Shown here piece by piece: positions 30,209 to 40,100 of a stretch of 64,000 nt of DNA (positions within the stretch are counted from its first letter, which is position 1; each line of letters begins with the position of its first letter). Below the pieces are notes generated by a model. The model was not told where the DNA came from and made no database searches. It was given only the letters and a program-made list of their open reading frames with translations. The DNA lies in the NCBI GenBank assembly GCA_008933835.1, contig WBUG01000001.1:62001-126000 (forward strand), read 5' to 3'. Position numbers and translations under genes: made by a program. This stretch comes from Bacteroidota bacterium. Its GTDB lineage: Bacteria > Bacteroidota > Ignavibacteria > UBA10030 > UBA8401.

Positions 30209-32368
30209 TCAGATGAAAAGCGGCGCCATCACCAGCGTGATGGTGGACAGCAGCTTGATGAGCACGTGCAGCGACGGGCCGGCGGTGTCCTTGAACGGAT
30301 CGCCGACGGTGTCTCCCACCACGGTGGCCTTGTGCCATTCGGTCCCCTTCTTGCTCTCCACCTCCACATACTTCTTCGCATTGTCCCACGCGCCGCCGCC
30401 GTTGTTGAGGAAGAGCGCCACCAGGATCCCGGTGATGGTACCGACCATCAACAGGCCGCCGACCACCTCGGCGCCGCTCGCGCCATGCGCAGGGCTGCCG
30501 GTGGCGATGTAGAGCCACTTGAAGAGGATGCCGACCACGATGGGCATGAGCACCACGAGCAGGCCCGGCAGCACCATTTCGCGCAGCGCCGCCCGCGTCA
30601 CGATGTCGACGCACTGGCCGTAGTCGGGCTTCGAGGTCCCCAGCATGATCCCGGGGTTGTTCTTGAACTGCTCCCGGACGTTGTTGATGACCGCGTACGC
30701 GGCGCGTCCCACCGCCTTGATGGCGAGGGAGGAGAAGAGGAACACGAGCATCGCGCCGAGCAGCGAGCCGACGAACACCGCTGGTTTGGACAGGTCGATG
30801 TGGGTCAGGTTGAAACCGTAGTTCCGCACTTCGTCGAAGTAGGCCGAGAAGAGCAGGAATGCGGCCAAAGCGGCGGAACCGACAGCGTAGCCCTTTGTGA
30901 GCGCCTTGGTGGTGTTGCCGACGGCGTCCAGACGGTCGGTCTTCCGGCGGATCTCTTCAGGCTGGTGCGACATCTCGACGATGCCGCCGGCGTTGTCCGT
31001 GATGGGACCGAAGGTGTCCATTGCCAGGATGTACGCAGCGGTGCCGAGCATACCCATGGTGGCCACGGCAGTGCCGAACAGTCCCGCATGCTGCAGGCCG
31101 GACGATTCGCCGAGGAAGTACGCCGAGATGAGCGCGGCGGAGATGACGAGCACCGGATATCCGGTGGACTCCATGCCGACCGCGATGCCCGCGATGATGT
31201 TCGTCGCCGGGCCGGTCTTGGACTGTTCGGCGATGGACTGTACCGGGCGGTACTTGTACTCGGTGTAGTACTGCGTCAGGAAGACGAACGCGAGCGAGGT
31301 GAGAACACCGATGACTCCGGCGATGAAGAAGTTGAAGTAGTACTGTTCACCGAGCAGCCAGCGCGACGCGATGAAGAATCCGACCATCGCCAGCGCTGCG
31401 GTGATGTAGAACCCGCGGTTGAGGGCGTTCATCGGGTCCTCTTTGTCGTCCGTCTTCACCATCATGATGCCGATGACCGACGCGATGATGCCGAAGGCGC
31501 GGGCGACGAGCGGGAAGAGCAGCACGCCGATGAGCGGCAGTCCGGCGGACTCGAACGTCGCCGCGTTGGCGCTGTAGAGTCCGGCGGCGAGGATCATGGC
31601 GCCGATGTTCTCGGCGGCGGTGGATTCGAAGAGGTCAGCGCCGCGGCCGGCGCAGTCGCCCACGTTATCGCCCACCAGGTCCGCGATCACCGCGGGATTG
31701 CGCGGATCGTCCTCGGGGATCCCCGCTTCCACTTTCCCCACCAGGTCGGCGCCCACATCGGCCGCCTTCGTATAGATGCCGCCGCCGAGCTGCGCGAACA
31801 GCGCGACGAACGATGCGCCGAAACCGTAGCCGACGATGAGCAGGGGGATCTTCGCGGGATCGGGGACGATGCCCATCCAGTCCACGATGGCGAAGAGACC
31901 GGCGACGCCGAGCAGGCTCATCGCCACGACGAAGAAGCCCGAGACCGCTCCGCCGCGAAGTGCCGTCTGCAGCGCGCCGTTCATTCCCACCGTCGCCGCG
32001 GCGGCGGTGCGGATGTTGGTGCGGATGGAGGTCCACATGCCCATGTAACCGGCCGCGACGGAGCAGAGCGCACCGAGCACGAACGATACGGTGGTCCACA
32101 GCGCGAGCATGGACGGGGTCGCCGGATCGTGCTCGTTCGGGGTGCGGACGAACGCGTAGAGGATATAGATGAGGGCGGCCAATGCGATGGAAAGATAGAT
32201 GATCGTCTTGTTCTGACGGCTCAGGAAGGCTTCCGCTCCCGCCTTGATGGCGTCCGAGATCTCCCGCATGGCAGGTGTGCCGGTGTCGCGGCGCATCACG
32301 TCACGGATAAGATAGAGCGCGAAGAGCAGTCCGAAGATGGAGATGGCAAGGATCAAAAAGAGTTCCAT
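30209..32368 (-). CDS. hppA: Membrane-bound proton-translocating pyrophosphatase (K+-independent type predicted)
   Basis: DVGADLVGKVEAGIPEDDPRNPAVIADLVGDNVGDCAGRGADLFES; GNTTKALTKGYAVGSAAL; DTVGDPFKDTAGPSLHVLIKLLS. Confidence 0.96.
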   Translation of the reverse strand: MELFLILAISIFGLLFALYLIRDVMRRDTGTPAMREISDAIKAGAEAFLSRQNKTIIYLSIALAALIYILYAFVRTPNEHDPATPSMLALWTTVSFVLGALCSVAAGYMGMWTSIRTNIRTAAAATVGMNGALQTALRGGAVSGFFVVAMSLLGVAGLFAIVDWMGIVPDPAKIPLLIVGYGFGASFVALFAQLGGGIYTKAADVGADLVGKVEAGIPEDDPRNPAVIADLVGDNVGDCAGRGADLFESTAAENIGAMILAAGLYSANAATFESAGLPLIGVLLFPLVARAFGIIASVIGIMMVKTDDKEDPMNALNRGFYITAALAMVGFFIASRWLLGEQYYFNFFIAGVIGVLTSLAFVFLTQYYTEYKYRPVQSIAEQSKTGPATNIIAGIAVGMESTGYPVLVISAALISAYFLGESSGLQHAGLFGTAVATMGMLGTAAYILAMDTFGPITDNAGGIVEMSHQPEEIRRKTDRLDAVGNTTKALTKGYAVGSAALAAFLLFSAYFDEVRNYGFNLTHIDLSKPAVFVGSLLGAMLVFLFSSLAIKAVGRAAYAVINNVREQFKNNPGIMLGTSKPDYGQCVDIVTRAALREMVLPGLLVVLMPIVVGILFKWLYIATGSPAHGASGAEVVGGLLMVGTITGILVALFLNNGGGAWDNAKKYVEVESKKGTEWHKATVVGDTVGDPFKDTAGPSLHVLIKLLSTITLVMAPLFI

Positions 32369-32423
32369 ACGTTCCGGCGTGTCCTTTCTGTGATGACGGT
32401 GGATGATGGGCGGTCACCGTAAT

Positions 32424-32447
32424 AAAAAGCCCCGAAATGGTCGGGGC
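32424..32447 (-). terminator. Intrinsic terminator downstream of MFS gene (minus strand)
   Basis: Reverse complement GCCCCGAccatTTCGGGGCTTTTT. Confidence 0.7.
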
Positions 32448-32596
32448 CGGTGACTCAACGATAGTGGCTCAATTTATGAAAGTGGATGCGGATTTCCAAG
32501 AGACCGAGCGAATTTCTTCCCTTTTCCTGAAAAGCCCTTTCACACACTCTTTATTCCGTAGTTGGGAGAGCCCCGGACATGGATGACGCTGTCCGC

Positions 32597-33745
32597 TCAG
32601 TTGCGATGCCATCGGATGCTCATGATGAGCGCGATGGAAGCGAACAAAGCGGAAAGAAGGAAGGGCAGCGATGGGGCGACTTCGAACAAGCGGCCGGCCA
32701 CGAGCGGTCCGAGCACCATCGCCACGGTCATTATAGAGACGTTCGTGCCGATGATCTCCCCCTTCAACTCCCGAGGAACGGCGTTCACCGCTTTGTTCGT
32801 CGTTACGACACGGAGGATGGCCTGACTCGTGCCCAGCAAGGGGAGCGCCAGGAGAAAAAGTACCACGTGCCCCGAAGCAGCGATCAGAGTTCCGGTGACG
32901 GTGAAAACGAGCATAATGCGTTCCACTTCATTCGCGGTGAACCGGTGCATCCATACTTTATTGAGAAGGTAGACCTGATTCACGAGAATCGTCAACCCCA
33001 TGATCGTGAAGAGTAGACTTGTCGAAAACGAACCAAATCCGAAGACATTTTGCGTGAAAAGGGCGAACACTGTCTGGATAGTGACGAACGAAAGGGCGAA
33101 CAAAAACCAGATCAAAAAAAGGGAACGTAGCTGCGGGAGGTTGATGGCTCGAATGATCGGCAAAAATGGGTTGAATCGCATCGCACCGGTATTTCTATGA
33201 AAATTTGATTCCTTTAATAGAAAAAGTGCCGAAATACCATTAAGCAGTGCCATGCTCCCGGCTACATAGAACGGAAATGCATGCGTAACTGTGCTCAAAA
33301 TCCCGCCAAAAAGAGGACCAAGAATGAATCCAATTCCGAACGTTGCACCGATTAAACCAAGGTTTTTAATCCGGTCCTTCTCATCGTGAGAAATGTCGAC
33401 GAGAAAGCTCTGAGCAGTCGAGAAATTTCCGGCAGCCAATCCATCGATGATTCGTCCTAAAAACAGCATTGGGATGGAAGCGGCACTGGCGAACACGAAC
33501 CATCCTGCCGAAGTAGAAAAAATACTTAATAAAATGACAGGTTTTCTACCGATTCGGTCAGATAGTGACCCGAGAATCGGACTGCTTAAAAATGCGCAAA
33601 AAGAATAGATCGAAAAAAGGATGGTGATTACAGAAGGGGAGGCGCCGAATTCATTAAGATAGAAAGGGAGGATCGGAATCACAATACCGAATCCCAGGAC
33701 ATCGACAAAAACCGTAGCCAAAATGATGATTTTTTGTGATTTCAT
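32597..33745 (-). CDS. MFS transporter, TetA-like drug:H+ antiporter family
   Basis: VFVDVLGFGIVIPILPFYLNEFG, motif A GSLSDRIGRKPVIL; start chosen at MKSQKIIILATVF. Confidence 0.87.
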   Translation of the reverse strand: MKSQKIIILATVFVDVLGFGIVIPILPFYLNEFGASPSVITILFSIYSFCAFLSSPILGSLSDRIGRKPVILLSIFSTSAGWFVFASAASIPMLFLGRIIDGLAAGNFSTAQSFLVDISHDEKDRIKNLGLIGATFGIGFILGPLFGGILSTVTHAFPFYVAGSMALLNGISALFLLKESNFHRNTGAMRFNPFLPIIRAINLPQLRSLFLIWFLFALSFVTIQTVFALFTQNVFGFGSFSTSLLFTIMGLTILVNQVYLLNKVWMHRFTANEVERIMLVFTVTGTLIAASGHVVLFLLALPLLGTSQAILRVVTTNKAVNAVPRELKGEIIGTNVSIMTVAMVLGPLVAGRLFEVAPSLPFLLSALFASIALIMSIRWHRN

Positions 33746-34188
33746 TCCAGAAAGTAGGTAAAAAATGAATGATGTCAAAGGTATCTTTTTTGAACACTCT
33801 TCAGAATGGTTGATTTTGTGAATAATTGGAAGGTATTGTTCATTTTTTAATAAATCTAACCATTGATTTTCGATGTGTATGAAGAAGTTAACCTTTTTCG
33901 GACATAAGGACATGTGAGGACTACGCTAGCGTTGATCATATTAGTTTGGATACAACTAATACTGAAAACGGCGATCTCAAAATAGTGTAACCCATGATAT
34001 TATTGATGTAAGCGATATCTCAACTTTAATTATTTTTCACATTTTTCAAATGGTGTGTTAACCGTGTCACATCATGGTGGCATCAAGGATTATTATTACA
34101 AAGTAACCTATGTTTGAGAATTATTAACGTGTTTCTACTTCTTAAGATTTCTTTAATTAAGTTCTTAAAACGTTCTAATAACTAATCC

Positions 34189-34221
34189 TTTGCATAGAAA
34201 TGCCAATAAATCGTAACTTTG
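34189..34221 (+). promoter_or_regulatory. Candidate Bacteroidota-type promoter TTTG-N21-TAACTTTG
   Basis: TTTG 34189-34192, TAACTTTG 34214-34221; spacer slightly longer than the classic about 19 nt. Confidence 0.4.
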
Positions 34222-34276
34222 AACAAGCAAAAGGGAAAACCGCTCATTCGGTTTAGATGGAAGAAAGGAAGACGTC

Positions 34277-35188
34277 ATGGGAGAAGTTCTCTTCAACACA
34301 AATGAAGTCGCCAACATGCTGCAGGTCGACAAGTCGACCGTGAAGCGTTGGACCGATGAAGGGAAGTTGAAGTGCTTCCGGACTCCGGGAGGTCACCGGA
34401 AGTTCCGTGCGGACGACGTGTACAGTTTCATGTCGAGCTTCAACTACGGCGTGTCCACGCTGCAGGTACTTCCGCAGCTCGCGAGCGATGAGGTCATCAT
34501 CAAGCGCATCGTGCAGAACAAAGAGTTCAGCGTGCTGAGTTCGGTCTGCTTCAACGCCGCCATCAAAGGGAAGAAGGACGAGATCCTCACACTCTTCATC
34601 GAAACGTACCGCGCCGGCATGTCCGTCGCCGCCGCGTTCGATCACATCCTGCGTCCCTCGCTGAAGAAGATCAACGACATGCACGCGTCCAACAAGATCT
34701 CGTTCACGGAGTACCAGCTGGCGCACAACGCGCTCTCGTCCGCCGTGGTGCAGCTGCAGGACAGCGTGCAGCGTTCCGCGAAGAACAACCGCGTCATCGT
34801 CTGTGCGTCGCTCGAGCAGGAGCGGAACGATGTGGAGAGCAAGGCGCTCGTGACGCTGTTCGAGATCGACGGGTTCACGGTGCTCAACCTCGGTACCGGC
34901 GTCAGCGCCGATGCGGTGAATCATCTGGTGTTCCGCACGAAGCCCTTCGCCGTCTGTCTGTATTCCTGCGCACCGGCGGACACGGAGAAGTTCGTGGCGG
35001 AAGTGGAGAAGGTGCTGCATGCGACGAAGGATACGATGACGCGGCTGGTGGTGGGCGGTAAGGCGTTCGAAGCGGAGGCGGTCCGCGAGAACTTCGTCGG
35101 GATCCGCATCTGCCCGTCGTTCCAGGAGTTCGCGCTCGTCCGATACCACGAGAGCGCCGAAGAAGTGAGACAGTACGACAATCAGTGA
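34277..35188 (+). CDS. MerR/excisionase-type HTH regulator with degenerate B12-binding-like C-terminal domain (regulator 1)
   Basis: FNTNEVANMLQVDKSTVKRWTDEGKLKCFRTPGGHRKF; C-terminal RVIVCASLEQERNDVESKALVTLFEIDGFTVLNLGTGVSADAV resembles CarH-type B12 domain but lacks the ligand His. Confidence 0.82.
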   Translation: MGEVLFNTNEVANMLQVDKSTVKRWTDEGKLKCFRTPGGHRKFRADDVYSFMSSFNYGVSTLQVLPQLASDEVIIKRIVQNKEFSVLSSVCFNAAIKGKKDEILTLFIETYRAGMSVAAAFDHILRPSLKKINDMHASNKISFTEYQLAHNALSSAVVQLQDSVQRSAKNNRVIVCASLEQERNDVESKALVTLFEIDGFTVLNLGTGVSADAVNHLVFRTKPFAVCLYSCAPADTEKFVAEVEKVLHATKDTMTRLVVGGKAFEAEAVRENFVGIRICPSFQEFALVRYHESAEEVRQYDNQ

Positions 35189-35239
35189 AACTATCAAGCA
35201 ACGATGACAACGAACACACAACACAAAGGAGACAGCAGC

Positions 35240-35260
35240 ATGGAACCGAAACCGCCGTAA
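35240..35260 (+). CDS. Candidate leader mini-ORF MEPKPP*
   Basis: AAAGGAGA SD 8 nt upstream of ATG; 6 codons ending CCG CCG TAA; in the leader of the next surface gene. Confidence 0.45.
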   Translation: MEPKPP

Positions 35261-35334
35261 CGTCGCTCGCACCGGACGTCCAAGTTTGTAACACACAACG
35301 AACCATTCACCTCACACACAAAGGAGCAACAACA

Positions 35335-37137
35335 ATGAAGAACACGACGATGTTCTCGCGATTGGGAGCGATGATGATCATCGCCCTCCTGATCTCCTCC
35401 GTGCAGTACGGCGTCGCCGCGGGTACCACCGCCGGTACCGCCATCACGAACTCCGCCACCGTGTCCTACATGGACGGCGTGAACCTGAAGAACAAGACCT
35501 CCAACACCGTGACGATGTACGTGGGGCACAAGGTGGCGGGCGCGTTCTCCCCGGCCTCCGGCTCGACGAACACCTACGACAACGTCACGTACTACCATGC
35601 CATCAACTTCCAGAACAGCTCCAACCGGCTGACGAAGTACACCATGTCGTTCAACTCGGTGGCGGGCTACACGTTGTCCCTCATCCAAGATGACAACCAG
35701 GACGGTATCCACCAGTCCGGCGAGACGACGGTCGTGACGACCGACTCGCTCGTCATCGATGGGTCGAAGTACTACTTCATCAAGGCGGTCGTCGGCACCA
35801 TCGCGAACGGCACGGCGAACGGCATCACCGTCACCTTCACCAACGCTTCCGGAGACAGCACGAACACCGTGGTGGTCAACCCGGCCGCATCGTTCAGCTA
35901 CACGCTCACCTCCACCATCGTGAAGCCGGTCATCAGCTACCAGGTGAGCGGAACGGCTCCGTCGCCCCTCATCCCGGGCGCGCCGTTCGACTTCACCGTC
36001 ACGCTGGACAACACCGGTACGGCGACCCCGTACAGCTATGATCTCGGTGCCTCGGATTCCTCGGTGGTTCAGATCCAGTATACAGTCCCCTCGAACTTCG
36101 AGTTCACGGGCGGTGCGTCGGGCGCCTTCACACTGAGCCCCTCCGGTTATGTGTCGTACACGTACTCGGGTGGAGTCATCACGATGCTGGTCGACACGTC
36201 GTACCTCGAACCGGCTGATGCCTCCATCAGCTTCACGCTGCCGATCCGGATCGACCAGTCCCTGAACAGCGGCACTGGTCCGGCCTCGGGTTCCTCTATT
36301 AATAGTCAGGCCGGCGACTTCTCGGTGCTGACCTACAGCAGTCCGCAGACCCAGCTCACCACCACCGCTTCCACGTCGGGAACCATCTTCACCGGCGCGA
36401 CCACCGTGGCGGCGTCGAAGGGCGGCATGTGGTCCGTGACCCCGGCGAACGACAGCACGGCGGCGAACGAGACCACCGAGTACATCCTGACCCTGAAGAA
36501 CATGGGGAACACCAGCGCGACCTTCACCATCACCGACACCGACAACGGCGGTAACGTGGTCGTGAACCACCTGGTGGCCGAGAGCTCGTACGGAACGGAC
36601 CTGACCGGAAGCACGGCTTCTGTTGCGGCCGGTTCCACCATCCAGATCTACGTCCGTCTGACGGTCCCCGGCACCGCGGTGGCGCAGGACTCCATCAAGC
36701 GCAAGCTCGCCGTCGCCTCCGACGCGGCCGGCACGCTGTACACCGGCGCGGTCGTCTCCGACTATGAGCACACCATCGTGACCTACGTCGTCGCGGCCTC
36801 GTTCAACATCACCCTGGCGGCGGAAAGCGTCGCAGGCATCGGCACCACCACGAATCCGGCTCCGGAAGACACGGTGACCTTCGCCCTCACGCTGCAAAAC
36901 ACCGGCACCACCAACATCACCAGCGTGCAGATCTCGAACCTCATCCCGGCCAACATGACGTTCCTGGCGAACGCGTATGCCGCCGGTCAGGGCATCCGGA
37001 TCGACGCGGTGAACCAATCGAACGCGAACGACGGCGACGACGCCTACTTCGACGGTTCGGCGGTGAAGACGAACAGCACCTTCAGCATCAACGCGGGCGT
37101 GACCAAGGTCCTCCGCTACAAGTGCACGGTGAACTGA
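35335..37137 (+). CDS. Secreted DUF11-type surface protein
   Basis: AAAGGAG SD; signal peptide; GTTAGTAITNSATVSYMDG N-terminal motif; DUF11-like repeats; 600 aa. Confidence 0.8.
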   Translation: MKNTTMFSRLGAMMIIALLISSVQYGVAAGTTAGTAITNSATVSYMDGVNLKNKTSNTVTMYVGHKVAGAFSPASGSTNTYDNVTYYHAINFQNSSNRLTKYTMSFNSVAGYTLSLIQDDNQDGIHQSGETTVVTTDSLVIDGSKYYFIKAVVGTIANGTANGITVTFTNASGDSTNTVVVNPAASFSYTLTSTIVKPVISYQVSGTAPSPLIPGAPFDFTVTLDNTGTATPYSYDLGASDSSVVQIQYTVPSNFEFTGGASGAFTLSPSGYVSYTYSGGVITMLVDTSYLEPADASISFTLPIRIDQSLNSGTGPASGSSINSQAGDFSVLTYSSPQTQLTTTASTSGTIFTGATTVAASKGGMWSVTPANDSTAANETTEYILTLKNMGNTSATFTITDTDNGGNVVVNHLVAESSYGTDLTGSTASVAAGSTIQIYVRLTVPGTAVAQDSIKRKLAVASDAAGTLYTGAVVSDYEHTIVTYVVAASFNITLAAESVAGIGTTTNPAPEDTVTFALTLQNTGTTNITSVQISNLIPANMTFLANAYAAGQGIRIDAVNQSNANDGDDAYFDGSAVKTNSTFSINAGVTKVLRYKCTVN

Positions 37138-37150
37138 CCGTCACTCAGGA

Positions 37151-37175
37151 CTGGCCGGGAGTGATACCCGGTCAG
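37151..37175 (+). other. Intercistronic hairpin CTGGCCGGG-agtgata-CCCGGTCAG
   Basis: 9-bp stem (one G-T), no T-tract; between two surface genes. Confidence 0.6.
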
Positions 37176-37198
37176 CCCTCTATTATAGACACGACACT

Positions 37199-40100
37199 TT
37201 GAACACCATCAACAAATACGGTCTGGCGCTCCTCGGATGGATGCTGCTGCTCGCGACGACGGTCGACGCGCAGGCGATCATCAATGAGCCGAAGGAGGGG
37301 GCGAAATCCCACTTCACCAGCCAGTTCGTCGCCGGCACCGGACCGACCAACGTCCCCGTGAAGCTGCTCGTCAACGGCACGGCGGTCGATTCCGGTTCGG
37401 TCCGTTCCGACGGTGTGTTCGAGTTCATCGGCGTCACGGTCCCGCGCGGTCCGGTCACCTTCACCGTGGTCATGAAGATGCCCGGCGGCCGGCTCGTGAG
37501 CACGGTCCGCCGCATCCACATTTATGACGTGCCGGATTCCATCGCGTTCGAACTGCCGGAGAAGGACCTTCGTGCCGACGGCCGGTCGCAGCTCACCGCG
37601 AACGTGCAGCTGCTGGACAAGTGGGGCGTACGCATCGAGGACGGATACTTCCTCACCGTGGAAGCGGACAGCCTCTCGCTCGGCATGAAGGACCTCGATC
37701 CCGCCACGCCGGGCGTTCAGGCCCGTCTTGCAGGCGGTACCGTGGCGGTTCCGGTCGTTGCACCGAAGAACGCCGGTTCCTATTCCGTGAAAGTGACGGC
37801 CTCCGGCGTCGAACGGCGCTTCCACACCCAGTTCAACACCCCCATCGAGCCCCTGATGCTCGTCGGTTCGGCCGATGTGAGCGGGCGCTACCTTTCGACC
37901 TCCGGCGACCTGTCACAGCTGAAGAGCCGATCGCTGCTCGAGGACGGTTTCCACAGCGACGGCCGCCTGGCCCTCTACGGCCGCGGTACGGTCTGGGGCG
38001 ATTACCTCCTCACCGCCTCGTTCGACAACACCCGCCGCCGCGACCGGCTGTTCCAGGAGGTCGATCCCGACGTTCTCTACGGCATCTACGGCGACAACAG
38101 CTCGGTGGACTACACCGCGCAGACGAACAATCCGTTCTTCGTGAAGCTCGAACGGAACCGTTCCTATGCGCTGTTCGGCGACTTCAACACCTCGATGAAC
38201 CTCAACGAACTGGCGCGGTACGACCGCACCTTCAACGGCGCGAAGGCGCATTACGAAGGGGCCACGGAGAACGCCGATGTCTTCGTCACGTTGACGGACC
38301 GCAAGGTGTCGGTGGACGAGATCCGCGGACAGGGCATCTCCGGATACTACTTCCTCGGCCGCAGCGACGTGGTGACGGGAACGGAGAAGGTCCGCATCGA
38401 AGTGCGCGACAAGCGGCACAGCCAGATCATCCTCTCCCGCGCGGAGAAGTCCCGCTTCAGCGACTATGAGATCGATTATGAACAGGGGACCCTCTTCTTC
38501 AAGCAGCCGGTTCCGAGCGTCGACAGCGACGGCAACCCGGTCTTCATCATCGTCACCTACGAGGCGGTCTCTTCCAATGTGGCGGACTACTCGTACGTGC
38601 TCGGCGCCCAGGGCGAGAAGGAGATCGTCTCGGGTCTGCGCATCGGCGGTACGGCGGTTCTGGACAAGTCCAACAACGACTTCACGCTCCTCGGCGGGCA
38701 TGCCAAATACGCTCCGTCGACGCGATTCGGCCTCGGCGCTGAGTTCGCCCGCGGTTACGACGACCTGAACGCCGGCGGCAACGCCTGGAAGGTGGACCTG
38801 TCCGGCGAACCGGTGGAGCGTCTGCTGCTGACCTCCTACGTCCGGAAGGTCGAATCGGGCTTCATGAACCAGACGATGGGCGCGGGCGGACTGTCGGGCG
38901 AGTCGGGTTCCACCAAGTACGGCGTCGGCGGTTCGTACGACGGCATCGCCGATACGAAGCTCGCCGCCGAGTTCTACCATCAGCTGCAGCCGGTCAACGG
39001 CACGACCGCCGAGATCACGTCGGTGAAGGGGACCGCTGACCGTTCCTTCGGCAGCGTCGCCACCATCGGTGCCCGCGTGGAGAACGTGTCGTACGAGAGC
39101 GCATTGGACACGGCGGCGAAGCGTTCCACCCTCGTGGCGCTCCGCGGCACGCTGCGCCCGGCCGACCGCCTGAACATCATCACCGAGTACGAACACAGTT
39201 TCAGCTCCTCCGCGGGCGAGCAGGTGAAGCCCTCCTCCGCGACCATCGGCGCCGAGTACCGGGTCTTCAATCCCGTGCTGCTCTCCTACAACCAGAAGTT
39301 CTACGGCAACGGCGGCAGCTCTTCCGTCTTCGGCGTCAACACCGAGCTGGGCTATGGGACGACGGCGATGGGCCGGTATCAGATCGGCAACGCCATCAGC
39401 GGTCAGAGGAACCAGTACAGCATCGGTCTGAAGAACACCCTGAAGCTGACCGACGAGCTCACTTCGAACGTGCTGGTGGAGCGGACCCGGGCGCTCGACC
39501 GGAACATCGTCGAGGCGCAGACGCCGGACAACGACGCGGTGTCGCTCGGACTCGAGTACCTTCCGAAGGCCGCCTATAAGGCTTCGGTGAAGGGTGAGAT
39601 CGGAAAGAACCGCCAGGCGCTGCGCCGTTCGTTCACCTTCGGCGGGGACCTGCGCATCGCGAACGACTTTACATTAATCGACAAATTCACGTATTATGAT
39701 GAGGCCCGCGAAGTGCCGCAGAGCACCGCGGCGACCTTCGCCGACGGCACGCTGTCGCCGGAACAGATCGGAACGGGTCTTGCGAACGGGACGATGAAGA
39801 AGTTGCACAACGCTCTCGGCCTGGCGTACCGTCCGGTGGACGTCGACTGGCTGAACGCCATCGGCAAGTACGAGAAGAAGGTGGAGTACAACGGCATGGT
39901 GCAGCCGCAGTCGTCCTACAATACGGACATCGTGTCGCTGCATACGTTCATCGAGCCGGTCATCGGTCTTGAGATCGGCACGAAGTACGCCCTGAAGATG
40001 TCGTCGGAAGAGGCGTACGGACTGACCGCCGCCACGGTGGCCGATTTTTACCTGGTCCGCGCCGAGTACGACCTGCGCTGGAACAATTTCGATGTCGCGG

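Noticed and set aside
30083-32422. 779-aa plus-strand ORF opposite hppA
   Set aside because: Antisense to a highly conserved pyrophosphatase; composition rich in D/E/H/R typical of shadow frames
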